Shown piece by piece: positions 10,035 through 15,211 of a stretch of DNA of 15,211 nucleotides. The stretch spans positions 1 through 15,211 of the forward strand of contig JAJTHJ010000197.1 of NCBI GenBank assembly GCA_021298875.1. The letters are read 5' to 3'. Numbering within the stretch: the stretch's first letter is position 1; every line of letters begins with the position of its first letter. The DNA comes from Burkholderiales bacterium. Its GTDB lineage: Bacteria > Pseudomonadota > Gammaproteobacteria > Burkholderiales > Burkholderiaceae_F. The position numbers and the translations under genes are program-made. The notes beneath the pieces are model-generated. The model had not been told where the DNA came from, did no database searches, and saw nothing but the letters and a program-made list of their open reading frames with translations.

Positions 10035-10846
10035 GCCGCCACCTTCTGCTGCGCATAGCCCTTGAGCACTTCTTCGCGCAGCACGTCCCAGATCGCCTTG
10101 TGCAGCTCGATGAAGCGCGGCAGCACGCGCACCTCGGCCACGTCGCGCGGGCGCGGCAGGTCGATGGCGAACTCGCCGATCGGATGCGCGGCCGGCCCGG
10201 CCGAGAGCACCACCACGCGGTCGCTCATCGCGATGGCTTCGTCCAGGTCGTGGGTGATGAACAAGACGGCTTTGCGCTTGGCGGCCCACAGCTCCAGCAC
10301 CTCGTTTTCCATCAACTGGCGGGTCTGGATGTCGAGCGCGGAAAACGGCTCGTCCATCAAGATGATGTCGGGGTCGAGCACCAGCGTCTGCGCCAACGCC
10401 GCGCGCTTGCGCATGCCGCCGGACATCTGGTGCGGGTAGCGGTCGCCGAAGCCGCCCAAGCCCACGCGGCGCAACCAGTCCTCGCCCTGCCGGCGCGCTT
10501 CCTCGGCCGGCACGCCGCGGAACTGAAGCCCCGCGGTGACGTTGGCCAGTGCCGTGCGCCAAGGCATCAACGCCTCGGACTGGAACATGTAGCCCGCGCG
10601 CCGGTTGATGCCGGTCAGCGGCTCGCCGAAGACGCGCACGCAGCCGCTGGACGGCTCGAGCAGGCCCGCGCCGACGTTGAGCAGCGTGCTCTTGCCGCAG
10701 CCGGTCGGCCCGACCACGCTGACGAACTCCCCCGGCGCGATCGCCAGCGTTACGTCTCGCACCGCCGTATAACGCTGCGCGCGGTTATGCCGATCGACGA
10801 AGGTGCAGGTGATCGCGGAAAGGTCGAGGGCTGGGGGTGAGGCCAT
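10031..10846 (-). CDS. ABC transporter ATP-binding protein, NitT/TauT type
   Basis: A 271-residue ATPase subunit that powers the importer. Walker A is GPTGCGKST (46–54), the Q-loop glutamine is Gln89 (YMFQSEALMPW), the signature motif is MSGGM (141–145, replacing the usual LSGGM or LSGGQ), Walker B is IILMDEP with the SALD D-loop (161–172), and the switch histidine is His199 (FITHDLDEA). It looks complete. I chose ATG 10846 because coding similarity begins there; the open frame further upstream runs through a palindromic repeat block. No Shine-Dalgarno precedes this ATG because the repeat ends only about 5 bp upstream. The stop overlaps the hydrolase start. Substrate unknown; relatives act on nitrate, taurine, sulfonates and thiamine precursors. 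Confidence 0.92.
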   Translation of the reverse strand: MASPPALDLSAITCTFVDRHNRAQRYTAVRDVTLAIAPGEFVSVVGPTGCGKSTLLNVGAGLLEPSSGCVRVFGEPLTGINRRAGYMFQSEALMPWRTALANVTAGLQFRGVPAEEARRQGEDWLRRVGLGGFGDRYPHQMSGGMRKRAALAQTLVLDPDIILMDEPFSALDIQTRQLMENEVLELWAAKRKAVLFITHDLDEAIAMSDRVVVLSAGPAAHPIGEFAIDLPRPRDVAEVRVLPRFIELHKAIWDVLREEVLKGYAQQKVAA

Positions 10847-10851
10847 GAGGG

Positions 10852-10961
10852 ATGATGGATGGTGCGGCGACGCCGCGATGATGGCGCTACGCGCCAATGA
10901 TTCGTTCGTCATAGCCCGCGCAGCGGGCATCATGGCGGCCACCGGCCGCGTCATCCATCAT
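10852..10961. repeat. MITE-like block of four hairpins bounded by 10-bp inverted repeats
   Basis: The terminal inverted repeats are atgatggatg (10852–10861) and catccatcat (10952–10961), a perfect 10-bp match. Between them lie four hairpins, all with 3-nt loops: gcggc-gac-gccgc (10864–10876), ggcgc-tac-gcgcc (10883–10895), gcccgc-gca-gcgggc (10914–10928) and gcggcc-acc-ggccgc (10935–10949). The second and third recur near 14260 and 14424. The block abuts the binding-protein stop codon and ends 5 bp from the ATPase start. No coding potential is credible. Confidence 0.7.
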
Positions 10962-12002
10962 TTACTTGTACTTCGCGTTGGCCTTCTTGACGAAGTCGTT
11001 GGTGTAAACGGCCTTGAGGTCCACCTTGGCACCGGCCAGCTTCTCGTCGCCGGCAGCCAGCGCACGCAACGCCGTCTTCGGCCCCTCGTCGGGGATCGTG
11101 CCATCGGGCGACAGCGCGGGCTTGGCCTTGAGAAAGGCGTCGATGTACACCGCGCGGTCGCCGAGCAGGAAGGCCTCGGGCACGACCTTGACGATATCGC
11201 TCGGGCCAGCCTTCTGGATCCACTTGTTAGCGCGGACGATGGCGTTGGTCAGCGCCTGCACGGTGTTGGGGTGCTTCTCGATGAACGGCACCGGCGCGTA
11301 CAGGCAGCCCGCCGGCATCGGCCCGCCAAAGACGCGGTCGGCCTCGGCAACGATGCGCGTGTCGGAAACGATCTTGATGTCGCCGGGGCGCGACAGCAGC
11401 GTAATCACCGGGTCGAGGTTGGAGATCGCATCGACCTGCCCCGCCTTGACCGCGGCCACCGCGCCGCTGGCCGCACCCACGCCGACGATGGACACGTCGG
11501 TGGGCTTCAACCCGGCGCTCGCCAGCACGAAATTGGTCATCACATGGGTCGATGAGCCGGGCGCGGTGACGCCGATTTTCTTGCCCTTCAAATCGGCCAC
11601 CGTCTTGTAGTTGGGCATCGTCTTGGTGCTCACGCCCAGCACGATCTGCGGCGCCCGCCCTTGCAGCACAAAGGCGCGCATCGGCTGGCCCTTCAACTGC
11701 ATATTGACCGTGTGCTCGAAGGCGCCGGAGACCACATCCGCGCTGCCGCCGACCACCGCCTGCAGCGCCTTGGCGCCGCCGGCGAAGTCGACGATCTCCA
11801 CGTCCAGCCCCTCGTCCTTGAAGTAGCCGAGCTGCTCGGCCACGGTCAGCGGCAAGTAATAAAGCAGGTTCTTGCCGCCGACGGCAATGACCACCTTCTT
11901 CTTCTCGGGCGCCTGGGCGGCGGCGAAGGTTGGAATGGCAGCCAGCGCCGAGCCGGCTGCGGCGAGCGCGAGCAACTCGCGCCGGGAAAGCTTTGCATCC
12001 AT
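10962..12002 (-). CDS. ABC transporter substrate-binding protein, NitT/TauT (SsuA/NMT1-like) type, Tat-exported
   Basis: A 346-residue periplasmic solute-binding protein. The N-terminus carries a twin-arginine signal (SRRELL at 6–11, then a hydrophobic alanine-rich stretch), with probable cleavage near residue 29 (TFAAA/QAPE). The mature part has the SsuA/NMT1 pattern: VVIAVGGKNLLYYLPLTVAE, QLGYFKDEGLDVEIVDFAGG, ALQAVVGGSADVVSGAFEHT, DLKGKKIGVTAPGSSTH and LDPVITLLS. A good Shine-Dalgarno (GAGGAAG, 12009–12015) sits 6 nt before the ATG. It lies 51 bp after the CoA-transferase stop; that gap contains a small gccgc-tcgt-gcggc hairpin. Tat export suggests folding before export, but the ligand cannot be deduced. 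Family members bind sulfonates, nitrate, pyrimidine precursors or aromatic acids. Confidence 0.92.
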   Translation of the reverse strand: MDAKLSRRELLALAAAGSALAAIPTFAAAQAPEKKKVVIAVGGKNLLYYLPLTVAEQLGYFKDEGLDVEIVDFAGGAKALQAVVGGSADVVSGAFEHTVNMQLKGQPMRAFVLQGRAPQIVLGVSTKTMPNYKTVADLKGKKIGVTAPGSSTHVMTNFVLASAGLKPTDVSIVGVGAASGAVAAVKAGQVDAISNLDPVITLLSRPGDIKIVSDTRIVAEADRVFGGPMPAGCLYAPVPFIEKHPNTVQALTNAIVRANKWIQKAGPSDIVKVVPEAFLLGDRAVYIDAFLKAKPALSPDGTIPDEGPKTALRALAAGDEKLAGAKVDLKAVYTNDFVKKANAKYK

Positions 12003-12053
12003 CGGTGTCTTCCTCGTGATAAACGCCGCTCGTGCGGCAGCGTGAGCGGGCGA

Positions 12054-13253
12054 CTATGTAACGCCGTCGGCGCGCAGCGCGGCAATTTGCCCGTCGTCGT
12101 AGCCGAGAGCGCGCAGCACTTCGTCGGTGTGCTCGCCGAGCTTGGGGCCCAGCCACTGCGTGCCGCCGGGTGTCGCGGAGAACTTCGGCGTCACCGCGGG
12201 CACCGCCAGAGCAGTTCCGTCCGCCATCACGGCCCGCTCGATCATCTGCCGCGCAGCAAACTGCGCATCGGCAAACATGTCGGCCACGCTGTAGATCTTG
12301 GATACCGGCACGTCGGCCGCGGCGAGTGCGGCCAGTGCGTCGTCGATACCGCGGCCCTCGCACCAGTTCTGGATCGCGGCATCGATTTCGGCGGTGCGCG
12401 GCACGCGGCCGTCGTTGCGCGCCAACTGCGGATCGTTGGCCAGATCGTCGCGGCCGATGGCGACTATCAAGCGCTTGAAGATCGCGTCGCCGTTGCCGGC
12501 GATCACGATGGCCGCGCCGTCGCCGCAGGTGTAGGTGTTGGACGGCACGATCCCCGGCAGCGCGCCGCCGGTGCGCTCGCGCACGACTCCAAAGCGGTCG
12601 TACTCGGGCACGGTGCTTTCCATCAGGTTGAACACCGCCTCGTACAGCGCCACGTCGATCTGCTGGCCCTGACCCTTGCCGCGCCCGCCCGTGGCATCGC
12701 GGTGGCGCAGCGCCATCAGCGCGCCGATCACCCCGTGCAGCGCCGCGATGGAGTCGCCAATCGAAATGCCGATCCGCACCGGCGGCCGGTCCGGGTGGCC
12801 GGACACGTAGCGAATGCCGCCCATGCTCTCGCCGATCGCGCCAAAGCCCGGCTTGTCGCGCATCGGCCCGGTCTGCCCATAGCCCGACAGCCGCACCATG
12901 ATCGTCGCCGGGTTCGCCGCGCGCAGTTGCTCGTAACCCAGGCCCCACTTCTCCAGCACGCCGGGGCGGTAGTTTTCGATCACCACGTCGGCTTCGAGCG
13001 CTAGTTGCCTCGCGATGGCCTGGGCACGCGGGTCCTTCATATTGAGCGTGATCGACTTCTTGTTGCGCGCCTGCACCGCCCACCACAGCGAAGTGCCCTC
13101 GTGCAGATAACGCCACGAGCGGATCGGGTCGCCACCGCGCGGGTCTTCGACCTTGATCACCTCGGCGCCAAACTCGGCCAGCATCCGCGCGGCAAACGGC
13201 CCGGCGATCAGCGTGCCGAGTTCCAGCACCTTGATCGCGGCGAGCGGCCCCAT
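12054..13253 (-). CDS. Class III CoA-transferase, CaiB/BaiF family
   Basis: A 399-residue family III CoA-transferase, which would move CoA between organic acids through an aspartyl-CoA thioester intermediate. Typical signatures are IKVLELGTLIAGPFAARMLA, LAEFGAEVIKVEDPRGGDPI, NKKSITLNMKDPRAQ, VVIENYRPGVLEKWGLGYE and SGYGQTGP. The catalytic aspartate is very likely Asp167 in GISIGDSIAALHG, matching the family position near 169. Full length for the family, with no sign of damage. The ATG at 13253 overlaps the MAPEG gene stop by one base (TGATG), so it is coupled to it. It precedes the ABC importer genes, which suggests, but does not prove, that it activates an imported carboxylic acid. Substrate unknown. 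Confidence 0.94.
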   Translation of the reverse strand: MGPLAAIKVLELGTLIAGPFAARMLAEFGAEVIKVEDPRGGDPIRSWRYLHEGTSLWWAVQARNKKSITLNMKDPRAQAIARQLALEADVVIENYRPGVLEKWGLGYEQLRAANPATIMVRLSGYGQTGPMRDKPGFGAIGESMGGIRYVSGHPDRPPVRIGISIGDSIAALHGVIGALMALRHRDATGGRGKGQGQQIDVALYEAVFNLMESTVPEYDRFGVVRERTGGALPGIVPSNTYTCGDGAAIVIAGNGDAIFKRLIVAIGRDDLANDPQLARNDGRVPRTAEIDAAIQNWCEGRGIDDALAALAAADVPVSKIYSVADMFADAQFAARQMIERAVMADGTALAVPAVTPKFSATPGGTQWLGPKLGEHTDEVLRALGYDDGQIAALRADGVT

Positions 13254-13633
13254 CAGGCCCCCAGCAGAAACAGGATCACGCAGCACAACCAGCCGACCGT
13301 CCACACCACCGAGCGCAGCCCCGGTATGTCGGACAGATAGGCGACGAGGTAGGCGAGCCGCGCGACGATGAAGGTGACCGCCGCCGCGTCGACCTGCGCC
13401 TGCTGCGCCTGCAACATCTGCGCGACGATCACGCCTGCGGCAAAGAACGGAAAAGCCTCGAAGCCGTTTTTCTGCGCGTTGTCCGCGCGCCGCGACAGGC
13501 CCTGCTGCCGCTCCAGAAAGGCGCGTGGGTCGCGGTTGTCGTAGCGCTCGCTGGTGCCGACGAACTTGGCAACCGCGGTCGCCACCAGCGGCAGGATCGC
13601 GGCGATCAGCACGCACCACAGGGCGATGGTCAT
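13253..13633 (-). CDS. MAPEG family membrane protein
   Basis: A 126-residue integral membrane protein with four hydrophobic spans (residues about 3–22, 58–76, 82–100 and 108–125). The MAPEG (membrane-associated eicosanoid/glutathione metabolism) pattern is present: RRADNAQKNGFEAFPFFAAG and VARLAYLVAYLSDIPGLRSV. Bacterial members are mostly uncharacterised; some eukaryotic ones are glutathione transferases. The ATG at 13633 has a strong Shine-Dalgarno (GAGGAG at 13641–13646, 7 nt spacing) that overlaps the recR stop, so it is in the recR transcription unit. Its stop overlaps the CoA-transferase start. There is no evidence here for a specific substrate. Confidence 0.9.
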   Translation of the reverse strand: MTIALWCVLIAAILPLVATAVAKFVGTSERYDNRDPRAFLERQQGLSRRADNAQKNGFEAFPFFAAGVIVAQMLQAQQAQVDAAAVTFIVARLAYLVAYLSDIPGLRSVVWTVGWLCCVILFLLGA

Positions 13634-13644
13634 CGTGGGTCTCC

Positions 13645-14247
13645 TCAAGCGGCGCGGCGATCGAGCATCGCCTGCGCAATGGTGTTCACATCGGTGTATT
13701 CGAGTTCGGCGCCAGCCGGCACACCGCGCGCCAGCCGGGTGATCTTCAGTTGCGGATCGCGCGCGCGCAGCAGTTCGCCGATGTAGTGCGCGGTGGCATC
13801 GCCCTCGGGCGTGAAGGAGGTGGCGACGATCAACTCGCGCACCAGCCCGTCGGTGGCGCGCGCGAGCAGCCGCTCCAGTTGAATCTCGCGCGGGCCGATG
13901 CCGTCCAGCGGCGAGATGCGCCCCAGCAGCACGAAGTACATGCCCTGGTAGGCGAGCGACTGTTCGATCACCAGTTGATCGGCCGGACTTTCGACCACGC
14001 ACAGCAAGCCGGCGTCCCGGCGCGGACTGGCGCAGGTCTCGCAGATGTCGAGTTCGGTCAGCGTGTTGCAGCGGGCGCAGTGACGGATCTCGGCGGCGGC
14101 CGCCAGCAGCGCCTCGCCCAGCTTGACCGCCGTATCGCGCTCGTGCTGCAACAGGTGAAAAGCGATCCGCTGCGCCGAGCGCGGGCCGATGCCGGGCAGG
14201 CGCTTTAGCGCGTCGACGAGTTTGTCGAGGGTGGGGCTTAAACGCAT
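13645..14247 (-). CDS. recR: Recombination mediator protein RecR
   Basis: A 200-residue RecR, which with RecF and RecO helps load RecA on gapped single-stranded DNA. Visible in order: a helix-hairpin-helix (LVDALKRLPGIGPRSAQRIA), a C4 zinc finger (Cys57, Cys60, Cys69, Cys72 in CARCNTLTELDICETC), and a Toprim domain beginning LLCVVESPADQL, with the TPEGDATAHYI and GVPAGAELEY motifs. I chose ATG 14247 (MRLSPTLDKLVD) because it matches family N-termini; the upstream open frame runs through palindromic repeats. No clear Shine-Dalgarno precedes it. It follows ybaB in the conserved dnaX–ybaB–recR order, but with an unusually long, repeat-filled gap of 263 bp. Confidence 0.96.
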   Translation of the reverse strand: MRLSPTLDKLVDALKRLPGIGPRSAQRIAFHLLQHERDTAVKLGEALLAAAAEIRHCARCNTLTELDICETCASPRRDAGLLCVVESPADQLVIEQSLAYQGMYFVLLGRISPLDGIGPREIQLERLLARATDGLVRELIVATSFTPEGDATAHYIGELLRARDPQLKITRLARGVPAGAELEYTDVNTIAQAMLDRRAA

Positions 14248-14256
14248 GAAGATCAA

Positions 14257-14275
14257 GATGACGGCGCTACGCGCC
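14257..14275. repeat. Short palindromic repeat ggcgc-tac-gcgcc
   Basis: The word gatgacggcgctacgcgcc differs at one base from the copy at 10877–10895 in the hairpin block between the ABC genes. It contains a 5-bp perfect stem with a tac loop. It lies just upstream of the recR start codon and probably belongs to the same dispersed repeat family. Confidence 0.6.
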
Positions 14276-14303
14276 TGTGACTTGCGGGCGAGGCAGCTGC
14301 CCG

Positions 14304-14394
14304 TAGCCCGGATGCAGGCGCGCACGCGCCGAAATCCGGGTGGGTGCAACAGTGCAGCGACGATCCCGGATTGCGCTTCGCTTCATCCGGGCTA
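14304..14394. repeat. Inverted pair of REP-like palindromes (TAGCCCGGAT … ATCCGGG)
   Basis: Copy one (14304–14340) reads tagcccggat…atccggg, with a 7-bp outer stem and an inner ggcgcg-ca-cgcgcc stem. Copy two (14365–14394) is in reverse orientation, cccggat…atccgggcta. Reversed, it starts TAGCCCGGATGAAGCG. The two share their ends but differ in the middle. This head-to-head layout resembles REP doublets (BIMEs), which are known to be mobilised by RAYT transposases; none is seen in this window. Confidence 0.75.
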
Positions 14395-14397
14395 GGG

Positions 14398-14463
14398 TGA
14401 GGCTGCGCCGCGCGAGCCTCATAGCCCGCGCAGCGGGCGTTCACAGGCGGCGCAGCCGCCGTC
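14398..14463. repeat. Three tandem GC hairpins in the ybaB–recR gap
   Basis: The hairpins are tgaggct…agcctca (14398–14421, 7-bp stem), gcccgc-gca-gcgggc (14424–14438) and ggcggc-gca-gccgcc (14446–14460). The middle one, with flanking tcata, is a perfect 20-base match to 10909–10928. The 12-mer gcagccgccgtc at the right edge (14452–14463) repeats directly at 14484–14495. There is no open frame of note and no T-run, so I read these as intergenic palindromic repeats, not terminators. Confidence 0.65.
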
Positions 14464-14510
14464 ATTTTCAATGCCTTTCCAGGGCAGCCGCCGTCCTCTT
14501 CATTCGTACA

Positions 14511-14837
14511 TCAGAACGGCAGCTTCATCCCCGGCGGCAGCGGCAGGCCGGCAGTGATCGCGGCCATCTTCTCCTGTGAGGTCTGTTCGGCGCGGCGCAG
14601 CGCGTCGTTGAAGGCGGCGGCGACCAGGTCTTCGAGCATGTCCTTGTCGTCGCCGACGAGGCTCGGGTCGATCGCCACGCGCCGCACCTGATGCTTGCAG
14701 GTCATCGTCACCTTGACGACGCCGGCGCCGGACTGGCCTTCGACCTCCAAAGCGGCGAGTTCGTCTTGCAGCTTTTGCATGTTCGCCTGCATCTTCTGCA
14801 CCTGCTGCATCATGCCGGCGATCTGTCCTTTCATCAT
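14511..14837 (-). CDS. ybaB: YbaB/EbfC nucleoid-associated protein
   Basis: A 108-residue DNA-binding protein of the YbaB/EbfC family, which acts as a homodimer on the nucleoid. It has the usual methionine- and glutamine-rich N-terminal helix (MMQQVQKMQANMQKLQDELA), the VTMTCKHQVRRVAIDPSLV core strand region, and the C-terminal helix ending in GLPLPPGMKLPF. Two adjacent ATGs occur. The first (14837) is better placed, since CGGAG lies 8 nt upstream and overlaps the dnaX stop. It starts 13 bp after dnaX and precedes recR, the conserved order in many bacteria. Confidence 0.96.
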   Translation of the reverse strand: MMKGQIAGMMQQVQKMQANMQKLQDELAALEVEGQSGAGVVKVTMTCKHQVRRVAIDPSLVGDDKDMLEDLVAAAFNDALRRAEQTSQEKMAAITAGLPLPPGMKLPF

Positions 14838-14850
14838 TGCGCGTACTCCG

Positions 14851-15211
14851 TCAGGTGGCGGGCTTGATCGACTGCGGGTCGACCGTGGCGCCGAAGTTGT
14901 CGATCAATTGCTTGACGAAGGGGTCGGCGTAGATCGCCTCCTCCGCCCGCTTCTGTTGCTCGGCGCGCGCTTCGTCGGCGCGGCCCTTGGCGGTCGGACC
15001 GGCGGTGGCGCCGACTTCCACGCTGAGCTTGACCGGCTGGCCCAGGTGCTGGGTCAGCGCGGCCTTGAGCCGTTCGAGCGTGCCGCCTTCGGCCAGCGTC
15101 TTGACCGGCACGCGCAGCTTGTAGTGATTGCCCTCGCTGCTCACGAGCTCGCTGCGCACGGCGAGTTCGCGGGTGAAGCCGGTGAGGTTGAGTTGTTCGA
15201 CGAGGGAGGGC
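14851..15211 (-). CDS. dnaX: DNA polymerase III subunit gamma/tau, C-terminal fragment (partial)
   Basis: Only the last 120 codons are present; the gene continues past the right edge. The segment reads SLVEQLNLTGFTRELAVRSE, then a region like KLRVPVKTLAEGGTLERLKA, and ends EAIYADPFVKQLIDNF… SIKPAT. This matches the C-terminal domain of the tau form of DnaX, which binds the polymerase III alpha subunit. No ATPase domain is in view. Identification rests on the C-terminal pattern plus the diagnostic position directly upstream of ybaB and recR. The stop TGA at 14853–14851 is followed after 13 bp by ybaB. Confidence 0.9.
   Translation of the reverse strand, partial: PSLVEQLNLTGFTRELAVRSELVSSEGNHYKLRVPVKTLAEGGTLERLKAALTQHLGQPVKLSVEVGATAGPTAKGRADEARAEQQKRAEEAIYADPFVKQLIDNFGATVDPQSIKPAT

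Noticed and set aside
10847..10954. N-terminal extension of the ABC ATPase through the repeat block
   Set aside because: The extension is encoded by palindromic repeats and lacks similarity to ATPase N-termini. ATG 10846 gives a normal length.
11227..13116. A 629-codon minus-strand frame spanning the CoA-transferase and binding-protein genes
   Set aside because: It is an out-of-frame shadow of two well-supported genes and has no recognisable domain.
14248..14349. N-terminal extension of RecR upstream of 14247
   Set aside because: It is encoded by REP-like sequence; RecR proteins start close to the MRLSPTLDKL segment and are about 200 residues long.

Overview
**Organism and overall character.** The window is GC-rich; hand-counted 60-base lines give about 67–73% in carA/carB. 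The protein sequences (CarA/CarB, DnaX C-terminus, YbaB, RecR, GmhA) and the dnaX–ybaB–recR order look like a betaproteobacterial chromosome. I cannot place it below class from sequence alone. All 15 protein genes I can support lie on the minus strand, so transcription runs from high to low coordinates. I see no tRNA, rRNA, CRISPR array or insertion sequence with a transposase.

**Right end (15211→13645), replication/repair block.** The 3' end of dnaX, then ybaB and recR, in the classic order. The ybaB–recR gap (14248–14510) holds no gene but is packed with palindromes. These include an inverted pair of REP-like repeats built on TAGCCCGGAT…ATCCGGG.

**Middle (13633→8653), uptake/metabolism block.** A MAPEG-family membrane protein, a class III (CaiB/BaiF) CoA-transferase, a Tat-exported NitT/TauT-type substrate-binding protein, its ABC ATPase, an isochorismatase-fold cysteine hydrolase and the ABC permease follow in tight succession. 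Several junctions are overlaps or near-overlaps (TGATG, ATGA, 8 bp). This looks like one importer operon with a hydrolase embedded in it; the substrate is not readable from sequence. A 110-bp MITE-like block of hairpins with 10-bp terminal inverted repeats fills the gap between the binding-protein and ATPase genes.

**8484→7058.** A short non-coding stretch, then a gene for a multi-spanning membrane protein whose C-terminal TPR-like half lies in another frame: a frameshifted gene or a sequencing error.

**Left end (6973→1), pyrimidine block with an insertion.** carA (CPSase small subunit), gmhA (phosphoheptose isomerase), a D12-class adenine-N6 DNA methyltransferase, a PD-(D/E)xK restriction endonuclease resembling the SacI family, and carB (large subunit, truncated by the window edge). 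The restriction-modification pair therefore sits inside the carAB cluster, with carB starting 4 bp after the endonuclease stop. The pair has lower GC than its neighbours in sampled lines, which suggests horizontal acquisition. This insertion is the most interesting arrangement in the window.
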